A stretch of 64,000 nucleotides of DNA from contig CAZUGV010000005.1 in the NCBI GenBank assembly GCA_964620425.1, positions 97,800 through 161,799 of the forward strand, in the 5' to 3' direction. How positions within the stretch are numbered: the first letter of the stretch is position 1; every line of letters starts with the position of its first letter. The stretch comes from DASXUG01 sp964620425. GTDB lineage: Bacteria > Pseudomonadota > Gammaproteobacteria > Burkholderiales > Methylophilaceae. The notes under the pieces were generated by a model. The model saw nothing but the letters and a program-made list of their open reading frames with translations, was not told the origin of the DNA and did not search any database. The translations under genes and the position numbers were made by a program. Positions 8,769-17,898 of the stretch are shown here, in pieces.

Positions 8769-8814
8769 TATTTGCAATATTGAAATTAAACACACTGAAA
8801 GCATAGAGGACACC

Positions 8815-9102
8815 ATGAATGAAATTATTGTTGAAGGTCTAACCCGTGCAGGCAAGCCATTTCGCCCCAGCGATTGGGTAGATCGTATGTGTAGCACGTA
8901 CGCCACTTTTGGGGCAAATCGCAAGCTTCAATACTCACCTTACTTGAAGCCACGTGTGGTGAATGGGGTACGTTGCCTTGCGGTAGATTTAAAGCTTAAA
9001 GAAGTTAATCCTGAAGGCTACGCCCAACTCATGCACTTTGCAGAAGAAAATCAACTTAACATTTTAAATGGAGAAGGTGAAAGCATTCCCACACCTTTTT
9101 AA
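8815..9102 (+). CDS. DUF3579 family protein
   Basis: A 95-residue soluble protein starting MNEIIVEGLTRAGKPFRPSDW, the DUF3579 signature common in betaproteobacteria, with conserved W/R/C positions and YSPYLKPRVVNGVRCL. Function unknown. ATG 8815 has AGAGGA upstream; the longer frame beginning inside dolP is not supported. It follows dolP by 46 bp and may be in the same transcript. Confidence 0.85.
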   Translation: MNEIIVEGLTRAGKPFRPSDWVDRMCSTYATFGANRKLQYSPYLKPRVVNGVRCLAVDLKLKEVNPEGYAQLMHFAEENQLNILNGEGESIPTPF

Positions 9103-9148
9103 GCGTAAACACCCAAGCGTCGCATTATAAAATTAGTGTTTTTTTGCG

Positions 9149-9634
9149 TTACTTGGCTTGCCCATACGATTTATCCATGAGCAAGTTTTCAATCCATTGT
9201 TTAGTAACGATCCCTTTCTTGATGTTAAATAACTTGCCATCAGGACTATAAACATAGGTAGAAGGCAGCATATCTGGATGTTGTTTCACACCAGAAGACT
9301 GATCGCCACTGAGCACAACGGGATAAGACATGAGCATATCGTCAACATATTTCGCGACTTCTTTGGGTGAATCGTAATCCACCGCAACACCAATCACCAT
9401 AAGCCTTTTATGATGATTGGCATCATACATGTTGACCAAATCAGGAATCTCCTCTAAACAGGGAGGACACCATGTAGCCCAATAGTTTACTAATACCCAT
9501 TTACCTTTATAATCTGCTAAACGATGCATCTTCCCAGTCTGATCTTTCAACGAAAACTCTGACTCCTGTGATGAAGCTGCTGGTAATAAACAAGCATAAA
9601 GCATTAGATAAACAAAACTTATTTTTTTAAACAT
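9149..9634 (-). CDS. TlpA-like thiol-disulfide oxidoreductase
   Basis: An exported redoxin: signal peptide MFKKISFVYLMLYACLLPAA, then a thioredoxin fold with WATWCPPCLEEIPDL (active-site CPPC) and the cis-Pro segment MLPSTYV. This arrangement fits TlpA/ResA-type periplasmic reductases that serve cytochrome c maturation or other thiol targets; the target is not evident. Start ATG 9634 with GGGGGAG upstream; a TTG start would add seven residues. It is a leftward single gene between two rightward units. Confidence 0.9.
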   Translation of the reverse strand: MFKKISFVYLMLYACLLPAASSQESEFSLKDQTGKMHRLADYKGKWVLVNYWATWCPPCLEEIPDLVNMYDANHHKRLMVIGVAVDYDSPKEVAKYVDDMLMSYPVVLSGDQSSGVKQHPDMLPSTYVYSPDGKLFNIKKGIVTKQWIENLLMDKSYGQAK

Positions 9635-9782
9635 GGTTAAATAACACTCCCCCAAGTAGACATACCATACGGAAACAACCCATAAAATTCAAAATGAATC
9701 ATTTTCACTCCGCCGCAACTGACCCACTAGCGCGCTCTGGCAAGCAACTGTTACAACCTCAGCACACGGAAGCATCATCAAC

Positions 9783-11408
9783 ATGTCGCTGAGTCTAGAC
9801 ACGTCAACATTAACAGATAGCACGCTTAATGTAGCCCTTACGCGACCAAACAAAGTCAAAGCCTTTATTGAGAGCCTACCGGCAGCTAACCCTCTAGAGT
9901 CTGGCAAACTATTACTTGAAGAGTTGGAAACACTCAATCGTCAAAAAGTTGCATCACAAGTGCACGTTAAAGCATTAGAACTTTACCGCCCTGTTATTTT
10001 TAATCTACAAAAAATATTAGATAGTCATTATTGTAATGAGCGTATTCCTCTTAATGCCAAAAGTAAAACATATGCGGATCTGATTAAATCTCTGCACACT
10101 GCACTAGCCAATGGCTACAAACTAGCCAACTTAGAGGGCAACAGCTCTCGATTCAGCTTAAACAGAAGCAATCATGCTGCGCTCATCGTTCAGCGTCACA
10201 TAGAGTCACTACGTAATATCGCCTTTATCTGCTACCAATGTTACGTTTCGACGCCTTTGGATATATGGTCAGAATTTAATCAGCTATTTAGCTACGCATT
10301 AGAACAAGGCATCGAAAATATCCCCGTACCCATCAATAAAGACCAACAAAGCTCGATTGCTTTAACATTCAAACAAGCACTATTAATGCAATTGGCAACG
10401 CCTCAAAACTTATCTCATATTGATATCAAGCTCACTGCACAATATATCTTCAAAAATGCGCACTTAACCGAACTCAAGCCCATACGTGAAGTTGAGTTAA
10501 ACGAACAGAAAGCCTCAACATTTATCGTTCCATTATCAACAGAACTACCGCCAACTGCGCTGCGCGAACGTGGTGATTTAAACTACGACCAAGCAAACTA
10601 TATATTAATCACGCAAAACATCGTCGAAAAAATCAGACATAACGTACAAACCACTTTGGCTAAAACACCCAATAACACAGCGCTCTTTGAAAACACGCTA
10701 AGTGATGCGAAACACCTTGGATTGTTGCGCTATTTATTCAAACACTGGGGCAGTTTCCCAAAAAGAATCTATACTCGCATAAAAAAACTAGATACCGTAG
10801 AAGTGAATATTGGCATTTCATCCATACACTACTTTTTAAATCAATCCACCGCCCCAGCACAAAACAATATAGACATGCCAGAGACACTGTTTGGTGATTC
10901 AGCATTTACTGTTGATGCCTTTGATGGCGCAAATCAGCATACGACAGTGAATGATGCATCACCACAAAATTCTCGGTGGATTTCATTTAATGTCAGCGCG
11001 AATGGTGCCGCATTGAGAAAACCAAACGATGTCGATGAAAATGTACGTGTTGGTGACTTAATATCCATCCGTGAACCTGGCAAGAAAACTTGGTCACTCG
11101 CAGTCATTAAATGGGTTATGCTCAAAGATCAGCAAAAACTTGATATTGGGATTCAGTTAATTGCCCCCAAAGCCAATGCAAAAAATGCACGACAATTGAA
11201 ACAAAGTCACTTTGAAAAAATTCTACTACTTTCGGGCGTTCCAACCCTTCAGCAAAGCGCCTCCATCGTAGCCCCAACAGGGATTTACCAACCGTCTAAT
11301 CAACTAGAGCTGGTTGAAAACGATCAAACAACTAAAATTGTAATTACCAAACGAATAGAACGTACGAGCAGCTATGAGCGCTTTAGCTTTACTTATCTAC
11401 CCTCGTAA
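9783..11408 (+). CDS. Large protein with a C-terminal PilZ-like domain, function unknown
   Basis: A 541-residue cytosolic protein without signal peptide or membrane segments. I do not recognise the N-terminal 390 residues, which are helix-rich. Around residues 398-460 the sequence RWISFNVSANGAALR, then VGDLISIREPGKKTW..AVIKWV...QKLDIGIQLI, resembles a PilZ beta-barrel, including the (D/N)-x-S-x-x-G motif (NVSANG). The RxxxR c-di-GMP motif is not clear. It could be a c-di-GMP receptor or a degenerate relative. It is a lone rightward gene upstream of trxA. Confidence 0.5.
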   Translation: MSLSLDTSTLTDSTLNVALTRPNKVKAFIESLPAANPLESGKLLLEELETLNRQKVASQVHVKALELYRPVIFNLQKILDSHYCNERIPLNAKSKTYADLIKSLHTALANGYKLANLEGNSSRFSLNRSNHAALIVQRHIESLRNIAFICYQCYVSTPLDIWSEFNQLFSYALEQGIENIPVPINKDQQSSIALTFKQALLMQLATPQNLSHIDIKLTAQYIFKNAHLTELKPIREVELNEQKASTFIVPLSTELPPTALRERGDLNYDQANYILITQNIVEKIRHNVQTTLAKTPNNTALFENTLSDAKHLGLLRYLFKHWGSFPKRIYTRIKKLDTVEVNIGISSIHYFLNQSTAPAQNNIDMPETLFGDSAFTVDAFDGANQHTTVNDASPQNSRWISFNVSANGAALRKPNDVDENVRVGDLISIREPGKKTWSLAVIKWVMLKDQQKLDIGIQLIAPKANAKNARQLKQSHFEKILLLSGVPTLQQSASIVAPTGIYQPSNQLELVENDQTTKIVITKRIERTSSYERFSFTYLPS

Positions 11409-11533
11409 TCAACACAGCAAAACATAAATGCTTCACTTAGTGCTTCACTTGCGTTCATTTTTTAGATACGATAGCGTAATAACAGTTTTAGACTACTCTC
11501 CATTTTAAGTAAAATATCAATCAGAGGTAAAAC

Positions 11534-11860
11534 ATGAGCGACAATATCACCCATTTAAGTGACGATGCTTTTGAGCAAGAAGTCCTGCAATCATCATTAC
11601 CAGTTCTTGTGGACTACTGGGCTGAGTGGTGCGGTCCTTGCAAAATGATTGCCCCAATTTTGGATGAAATTTCAAAAGAATACGAAGGCCGCCTAAAAGT
11701 AGCTAAATTGAACATTGACGAAAACCAACAAACGCCACCTAAATATGGCATTCGTGGCATTCCAACCCTGATGCTATTCAAAAATGGAAATGTCGAAGCG
11801 ACCAAAGTTGGCGCACTCTCAAAATCTCAATTAACGGCTTTTATTGACAGCAACATTTAA
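11534..11860 (+). CDS. trxA: Thioredoxin
   Basis: Cytosolic thioredoxin of 108 residues with the active site WAEWCGPCKM (Cys about 33 and 36) and the cis-proline loop RGIPTLMLFKNG. It reduces protein disulfides with electrons from thioredoxin reductase. AGAGGT lies before the ATG. Its place just before rho is common in proteobacteria. Confidence 0.97.
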   Translation: MSDNITHLSDDAFEQEVLQSSLPVLVDYWAEWCGPCKMIAPILDEISKEYEGRLKVAKLNIDENQQTPPKYGIRGIPTLMLFKNGNVEATKVGALSKSQLTAFIDSNI

Positions 11861-12059
11861 TACAGTTAGTCTATGCCTGACTCCGCTATTGGTTAATAAA
11901 TAGTGTAAAGTAGCTTAGGAGTTAGGCAGTAACACCCGTCTTACCATCTTCCCCATAAATAAATTAAACTAATTAACTAATAATCAAACGCTCATCCTAT
12001 ACACGTAAATCCCTTACATAGTTTCGATTTTTAGTAGTTTCGATCTTAGCGAGTCCCAT

Positions 12060-13319
12060 ATGCACTTATCTGATTTAAAACATCTCCCTGTGACTGAACT
12101 TGTCGACATGGCAATTTCTAACGAAATAGAAAATGCCAGTCGCATGCGTAAGCAAGATTTAATCTTTGCATTGCTCAAGAATAAGGCAAAAAAAGGGGAT
12201 AGCATATTTGGAGATGGTACATTAGAGGTGCTACAAGATGGATTTGGTTTTCTACGCTCACCAGACACATCTTATCTCGCAGGACCCGATGACATTTACG
12301 TATCACCTTCTCAAATTCGCCGTTTTAACCTACACACAGGGGACACCATTAACGGTGAAATTCGCACCCCGAAAGATGGTGAGCGCTACTTTGCATTAGT
12401 TAAAGTTGATAGCGTAAACGGTGAAGCGCCAGAAAACACCAAACATAAAATCTTATTTGAAAACTTAACCCCCCTCTTCCCAACCAAACCACTTACTTTA
12501 GAGCGTGATATTCGCGGCGAAGAAAACGTCACCAGCCGGGTGATTGATATGATTGCGCCGATTGGTAAAGGTCAGCGCGCATTGCTAGTGGCAAGCCCGA
12601 AAAGCGGTAAAACGGTAATGATGCAACATATTGCCCACGCCATTACTGCCAATCACCCTGATGTTAACTTAATCGTGTTGCTAATTGACGAGCGCCCAGA
12701 AGAAGTGACAGAAATGACACGCTCAGTCAAAGGGGAAGTAGTCGCCTCAACGTTTGATGAACCAGCCACACGCCACGTACAAGTGGCAGAAATGGTGCTA
12801 GAAAAAGCCAAACGTTTAGTTGAGCACAAAAAAGATGTCGTCATTTTATTAGACTCCATCACCCGCCTTGCACGTGCTTACAACACAGTAGTACCAGCAT
12901 CGGGCAAAGTGTTAACAGGTGGCGTGGATGCTAACGCACTACAACGCCCAAAACGCTTTTTTGGCGCAGCACGTAACATTGAAGAAGGCGGCTCACTCAC
13001 TATTATCGCCACAGCGCTAGTGGATACTGGCTCACGGATGGATGATGTGATTTACGAAGAGTTTAAAGGCACAGGCAATATGGAAATCCATCTTGACCGT
13101 CGTATGGCTGAAAAACGTCTATATCCAGCGATCAACGTCAACAAATCAGGCACACGCCGAGAAGAGTTGCTGATTGAAAAAGACATTCTGCAAAAAATAT
13201 GGGTGTTACGTAAATTACTCTACCCAATGGACGATTTAGAAGCAATGGAGTTCTTACTAGACAAAATCAAAGCCACTAAAAATAATGGGGATTTCTTCGA
13301 CTCTATGCGTAGAGGATAA
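12060..13319 (+). CDS. rho: Transcription termination factor Rho
   Basis: Rho, the hexameric RNA helicase that ends transcription. At 419 residues it has the N-terminal helical and cold-shock RNA-binding domain (GDGTLEVLQDGFGFLRSP), the Q-loop/P-loop (GKGQRALLVASPKSGKT, about residues 165-181), Walker B (VVILLDSITRLARAYN) and the secondary RNA-binding site (SGKVLTGGVDANAL). The 199-bp leader after trxA is compatible with autogenous attenuation but shows no specific signal I can name. Confidence 0.98.
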   Translation: MHLSDLKHLPVTELVDMAISNEIENASRMRKQDLIFALLKNKAKKGDSIFGDGTLEVLQDGFGFLRSPDTSYLAGPDDIYVSPSQIRRFNLHTGDTINGEIRTPKDGERYFALVKVDSVNGEAPENTKHKILFENLTPLFPTKPLTLERDIRGEENVTSRVIDMIAPIGKGQRALLVASPKSGKTVMMQHIAHAITANHPDVNLIVLLIDERPEEVTEMTRSVKGEVVASTFDEPATRHVQVAEMVLEKAKRLVEHKKDVVILLDSITRLARAYNTVVPASGKVLTGGVDANALQRPKRFFGAARNIEEGGSLTIIATALVDTGSRMDDVIYEEFKGTGNMEIHLDRRMAEKRLYPAINVNKSGTRREELLIEKDILQKIWVLRKLLYPMDDLEAMEFLLDKIKATKNNGDFFDSMRRG

Positions 13320-13426
13320 AAGTATAATCGCAAAAAACCAAAAAAATAACGCTAAACAATTGACTAACCATATCATTTGATTGATAATCGCTGGTTCAGC
13401 AAAAAGCTATTGAAAGAGATTTGATT

Positions 13427-13627
13427 ATGCAGGCCGATATTCATCCAAATTACCCAGAAATTACTGTGTCATGTAGCTGTGGTACCAAATTTAAAACGCG
13501 CTCTACTTCAGGTCGCGATATGAGCATTGAAGTTTGCTCACAATGCCACCCGTTTTACACTGGTAAGCAAAAGATTTTAGATACTGCTGGTCGTGTTGAG
13601 AAGTTCCGTCAAAAATACGGCATGTAA
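13427..13627 (+). CDS. rpmE: 50S ribosomal protein bL31 (zinc form)
   Basis: A 66-residue L31 beginning MQADIHPNYPEITVSCSCG. Four cysteines (CSC near 16-18 and CSQC near 37-40) form the zinc site of the C+ type, so no zinc-independent paralogue is implied here. ATG 13427 chosen over an upstream TTG. A strong terminator follows at about 13,697. Confidence 0.97.
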   Translation: MQADIHPNYPEITVSCSCGTKFKTRSTSGRDMSIEVCSQCHPFYTGKQKILDTAGRVEKFRQKYGM

Positions 13628-13696
13628 GTTTCTTCTTGAGTGTGGCTTTGCACTTATTGCAAAGGCTAGATAAAATCATACCAAAACGAAATTCAT

Positions 13697-13727
13697 AAAA
13701 AAGGCAGCTTGGCTGCCTTTTTTATTT
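13697..13727 (+). terminator. Intrinsic terminator after rpmE
   Basis: AAAGGCAGC and GCTGCCTTT pair around a TTG loop, followed by a T-run. It ends the rpmE transcript. Confidence 0.9.
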
Positions 13728-13875
13728 TGGATTGAAGTTAATTAATCTTCGCACTTAGCGGATTCGACTGGCGAATGTAATTTTACTTTGTATGTTGATA
13801 TAGCCTCGGTAGAATGTAACCTCATCATGTTTAAATTCAAACACCTCAATCAAGTTAGCCATCAGGACAAGCAAC

Positions 13876-15078
13876 ATGGATACGCTTAAATCACGTGCTT
13901 TGGATTATCACGAGTTTCCAAAACCAGGGAAACTTTCAGTGGACTCATCCAAACCATGTGCATCGCAGGAGGATCTCTCGCTTGCCTACACACCTGGTGT
14001 TGCCGAGCCAGTGAGAGAAATTCATCGGGACCCTGAAAATGCCTATCGCTACACCAACAAAGGCAATTTGGTCGCAGTGATCACGGACGGGACTGCAGTA
14101 CTTGGATTGGGCAATATGGGGGCGCTTGCTAGCAAGCCAGTAATGGAAGGTAAGGCTGTATTATTCAAACGCTTTGCAGGGATAGACGTTTTTGATATTG
14201 AGGTGAATGCACCAAGTGTAGAGGCGTTTATTGAAACCGTTGTTAATATTGCACCGACATTCGGTGGCATAAATCTTGAAGATATTGCTGCACCACATTG
14301 CTTTAGAATCGAAAAAGAGCTACGTGAACGCTTAGATATTCCTGTTTTTCATGATGATCAACACGGAACAGCTGTCATCGTGTGCGCAGCCCTCACCAAC
14401 GCACTCTTTCTACAAAACAAAGTATTGAGCACTGCAAAAATTGTGTTTTTGGGCGCAGGTGCTGCGGGTTGCTCATGCGCAAAACTCCTAAAAACTATGG
14501 GCGCCACGAATATCACCATGGTGGATAAAGATGGTGTGCTACATCAACAACGTAATGACCTGCACGACAACAACCGTGAACTGGCAATTCAAACAAGCGC
14601 CCGCACTTTAGCAGAGGTAATGCCAGAGGCAGATGTATTTATTGGTGTTTCTGCGGCAAACACATTATCTGCCGACTTAGTAAAGGTCATGGCAAAAAAC
14701 CCTGTTATTTTTGCGCTGGCAAACCCAGATCCTGAAATATTGCCTTCGATTGCGATGGCGGTTCGCAATGACTTAATTATGGCAACTGGCCGATCCGATT
14801 TTCCTAATCAAGTCAATAATGCCTTATGTTTCCCATTTTTGTTTCGCGGAGCTTTGGATGCTAGAGCAAAACAGATCACAGTCGAAATGCAGATTGCTGC
14901 TGCACTTGCACTGGCTGAGCTAGCGCGTGAACCTGTCCCGCAAGAGGTGCTGGATGCTTACAATTTAACGGAGCTTAGTTTTGGCAAATCTTACATTATC
15001 CCTAAACCATTTGACCCAAGATTGATCGAATGCATTCCCCCAAAAGTTGCTGCAGCAGCGCAACAACAGCCCCGTTAA
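13876..15078 (+). CDS. Malic enzyme, short form (MaeB-type without phosphotransacetylase domain)
   Basis: Oxidative decarboxylation of malate to pyruvate with NAD(P). The malic domain is intact: SLAYTPGVAEPV, VITDGTAVLGLGNMG, the lysine-bearing EGKAVLFKRFAGIDVFDIE and the metal-binding VFHDDQHGTA. The nucleotide fold (VFLGAGAAGCSCAKLL) and ALANPDPEI follow. At 400 residues it lacks the C-terminal phosphotransacetylase-like half of long MaeB enzymes and ends cleanly, so this is a natural short form rather than a truncation. Confidence 0.92.
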   Translation: MDTLKSRALDYHEFPKPGKLSVDSSKPCASQEDLSLAYTPGVAEPVREIHRDPENAYRYTNKGNLVAVITDGTAVLGLGNMGALASKPVMEGKAVLFKRFAGIDVFDIEVNAPSVEAFIETVVNIAPTFGGINLEDIAAPHCFRIEKELRERLDIPVFHDDQHGTAVIVCAALTNALFLQNKVLSTAKIVFLGAGAAGCSCAKLLKTMGATNITMVDKDGVLHQQRNDLHDNNRELAIQTSARTLAEVMPEADVFIGVSAANTLSADLVKVMAKNPVIFALANPDPEILPSIAMAVRNDLIMATGRSDFPNQVNNALCFPFLFRGALDARAKQITVEMQIAAALALAELAREPVPQEVLDAYNLTELSFGKSYIIPKPFDPRLIECIPPKVAAAAQQQPR

Positions 15079-15106
15079 CCACTTAACTATACAATAAGAA
15101 TTCTGC

Positions 15107-16756
15107 ATGGCATTTGAAATTGAACACGATTGGCAAACAAATATCGCCACGCCTAGGGCACGACTTGGAGTGCGGGCAAAAAATAATTTACTGATATTCT
15201 TGTGCGCGTTGTGGATATGTTTAGGGTTGATTGGTCACGACCCATGGAAACCACAAGAGTCTCATACCATGAGCATCGTTAAATCTATGCTAAACAATGG
15301 TAGCCTTGTGTCGCCTGTCGCAGTTGGTGAGCGAGCCATCGAGAATCCACCACTTTACTATTTAAGTGCAGCATTATTCGCAAAAATTCTGTCCCCCTTA
15401 TTGGCGATGCACGACGCGGCCAGATTGGTCACAGGGGTATGGATGGCACTTACCTTATTAATGGTTGGCATGATCGGTCGGGAATTATGGGGTGTAGGCA
15501 TAGGCCGACAAACTACCTTTATTTTTATTAGCTCACTCGGCCTGATTATCACTGCACATCAACTCACCCCAGAAGTTTCTGCGTTAACGGGTTCGGCCAT
15601 TGGGTTTTATGCTCTGGCGCTTGCGAGAAGGCGCCCATATCGTGCCAGTGCATTACTAGGCGCGAGTTTAACCATTGGGTTTCTGTCCACTGGCTTACTG
15701 CCAGTTTTCATTACAGTTTCTTGCGCGCTAATTTTGCCGATTGTATTCCGTGCATGGCGCTCTAGTAGCTATGCCACGGTTTTGGCACTCGGCATTGTAT
15801 TTTCCCTGCCTTGGATATGCATATGGTCTGTATTGTGCTGGCACTCTTCCCCAGATTTATTTATTCAGTGGTGGCAATCGGGCATTACCAGCTTTACACA
15901 TTTTCATTTTTTTCAATTTCTAAAAACAATCAGCTGGTTTTGTTGGCCCGCCTTGCCAATTGCTATTTGGGGTTTATGGCGCTATCGCAGCGCTCTGATA
16001 TTTAAACCAAAGTTTCAGCTTGCCCTCACTTACTTTTTCTGCAGCTTCCTGTTGATTGGACTCAGCGACAATTCTAGCGAGGTTTACGCACTACCGATGC
16101 TATTACCCCTAACCGCTATCGCTGGCGGTAGCGTAGAAACGCTAAGACGTGGAGCAGCGGGCTTACTTAATTGGTTTGGTTTAGTGTTATTTAGTATTAT
16201 CGGTTTAGCAATATGGCTAGGCTGGATCGCCATGATGACAGGCTGGCCTACAACACTATCAAAACGTATGCATGTACTCTCAGGCATCACTGAGGCTAAT
16301 ATCAATTGGTGGATGCTAGCTCTCGCCATCGTATTTAGTATGGTATGGGTAAGCACTATCAGCGTGAAACGTTCTAACCGTGCCGCTGTGACTGATTGGG
16401 CCGTGGGAATAACAATGGCATGGTGCTTATTGATGACACTTTGGCTACCCTTTATCAACCACGCAAAAAGTTACTCGCTAATCATGAGCGAAATTCAACA
16501 AGCGCTACCATCCCACTTTGGCTGCATCAACACGAAAGATGTTGGCACGCCCCAACAAGCATTGCTTGAGTACTATACTGATATTCGTGCTGTGCCGCTT
16601 GAAATTGAGCCAAGATTAAATTGTGACTTGTATTTAATTCAAGACAGCCGCGGCCGAGATAGATTAGAACCTGGTCCAGATTGGCATTTAATTTGGCAGG
16701 GAAAACGTGCGGCTGAACGTAAAGAAAGTTTCCGCTTGTATCAACTTAATCAATGA
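15107..16756 (+). CDS. ArnT/GT39-like membrane glycosyltransferase
   Basis: A 549-residue polytopic protein with about 11 hydrophobic segments. The first periplasmic loop GHDPWKPQESHTMSIVK matches the (D)PW-P-E motif of ArnT/PMT-type (GT39/GT83) lipid-linked sugar transferases, and ENPPLYYLSAALFAK is the expected following segment. The substrate is unknown; lipid A or another cell-surface glycan is a family-based guess. It starts 28 bp after the malic enzyme gene and may be co-transcribed. Confidence 0.8.
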   Translation: MAFEIEHDWQTNIATPRARLGVRAKNNLLIFLCALWICLGLIGHDPWKPQESHTMSIVKSMLNNGSLVSPVAVGERAIENPPLYYLSAALFAKILSPLLAMHDAARLVTGVWMALTLLMVGMIGRELWGVGIGRQTTFIFISSLGLIITAHQLTPEVSALTGSAIGFYALALARRRPYRASALLGASLTIGFLSTGLLPVFITVSCALILPIVFRAWRSSSYATVLALGIVFSLPWICIWSVLCWHSSPDLFIQWWQSGITSFTHFHFFQFLKTISWFCWPALPIAIWGLWRYRSALIFKPKFQLALTYFFCSFLLIGLSDNSSEVYALPMLLPLTAIAGGSVETLRRGAAGLLNWFGLVLFSIIGLAIWLGWIAMMTGWPTTLSKRMHVLSGITEANINWWMLALAIVFSMVWVSTISVKRSNRAAVTDWAVGITMAWCLLMTLWLPFINHAKSYSLIMSEIQQALPSHFGCINTKDVGTPQQALLEYYTDIRAVPLEIEPRLNCDLYLIQDSRGRDRLEPGPDWHLIWQGKRAAERKESFRLYQLNQ

Positions 16757-16804
16757 ATGGAGTTAAATCCTGTCCGCCCCATTTACTGGGTCACAAGCAT
16801 GCGT

Positions 16805-17029
16805 TTAATTTAAAAAGGTCGCATCCTGCTTTATCGCTGAAACAACGATAGGCTGCAAACCTTCAGCATTTTTTTGATTGATGTGGGTGACAAGCTCATT
16901 ACGCATTTGTCTTGCCCAGAAACGTTTCAGATGCGTTGCAATATCTTTTTGCGCCTGTGTTTGATCTGGCTCTGCTTTAAAAAAATCACCAATCTGGTTG
17001 GCCATGGTTACTAAATGTTCAATACTCAT
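16805..17029 (-). CDS. fdsD: Formate dehydrogenase delta subunit
   Basis: A 74-residue protein starting MSIEHLVTMANQIGDFF with a conserved FWARQMRNEL helix, typical of FdsD, the small subunit needed to form active soluble NAD-dependent formate dehydrogenase. Last gene of the leftward fds operon. Its ATG overlaps the fdhD stop (ATGA), implying coupled translation. Confidence 0.93.
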   Translation of the reverse strand: MSIEHLVTMANQIGDFFKAEPDQTQAQKDIATHLKRFWARQMRNELVTHINQKNAEGLQPIVVSAIKQDATFLN

Positions 17030-17895
17030 GCAATTTCCTTGTACTTCATTCGCTCTATGCCGCTGTAAACGACGTGTTGATGGGGTCTAGTGAAGCCGAC
17101 TAATGTCATGCCGCATTGTTTAGCAATACGCACCGCTAAACCCGTTGGCGCTGAAATCGCGATTAACACGGCAATGCCTGCACTCGCGGTTTTTTGCACC
17201 ATTTCATAACTGGCGCGGCTTGTGGTGATTACAAAACCGCGCCTATCCATTTTTTGTGTGAGCACTGCGCCAATTAGCTTATCTAAAGCATTATGGCGAC
17301 CAACATCTTCACGCACCAATAACAGTTGCCCTTTCGCATTCACCCATGCACTGGCGTGGGTGGCACCCGTTTGATTTTGCAGTTGCTGCTTGGCTTTTAA
17401 TGCTTCTGCTGCACGATTTATGGTTTCAGCATCTAACATCCATGCGCCATCTAAGCTCGCATCAAAATTAACGCTGGGGATGCGCATGGCTTGACTTAAA
17501 CTTTCAGCACCGCAAAGCCCACATCCAGTGCGACCTGTCAGGTTACGTCTTTTTTCTTTCAAATTTTGAAAGCATTCAGTCGCAATGGTAATGTGCAACT
17601 CAACGCCATTGCTTTGTGGCACTTCTTCAATATCGTAAATATCACTTAGCTGACTGATAATGCCTTCAGTGAAACTAAACCCAACTGCAAAGTCAGACAA
17701 ATCACTGGGGCTAGCCAACATCACCGCATGAGAAATACCGTTATACACCAGCGCAATCGGCACTTCCTCAGCAACGTAATCGACTATTTGGCTAATATTA
17801 TCATCTTGCCACTTTTGTACGTCATACGCCCCAGTAGTGTTGGTCGCAACTACTACATTAGAAACTGGCGCATTAGAAATTGGGCATTCATTCAT
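17026..17895 (-). CDS. fdhD: Formate dehydrogenase accessory sulfurtransferase FdhD
   Basis: FdhD transfers sulfur to the molybdenum (bis-MGD) cofactor before insertion into formate dehydrogenase. It is 289 residues with FSFTEGIISQLSDIYDIE, the sulfur-carrying Cys loop TGRTGCGLCGAESL (CGLC), REDVGRHNALDKLIGA and TTSRASYEMVQKTASAGI, all diagnostic. Three bases separate it from the fdsA stop. Confidence 0.96.
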   Translation of the reverse strand: MNECPISNAPVSNVVVATNTTGAYDVQKWQDDNISQIVDYVAEEVPIALVYNGISHAVMLASPSDLSDFAVGFSFTEGIISQLSDIYDIEEVPQSNGVELHITIATECFQNLKEKRRNLTGRTGCGLCGAESLSQAMRIPSVNFDASLDGAWMLDAETINRAAEALKAKQQLQNQTGATHASAWVNAKGQLLLVREDVGRHNALDKLIGAVLTQKMDRRGFVITTSRASYEMVQKTASAGIAVLIAISAPTGLAVRIAKQCGMTLVGFTRPHQHVVYSGIERMKYKEIA

Positions 17896-17898
17896 TGA

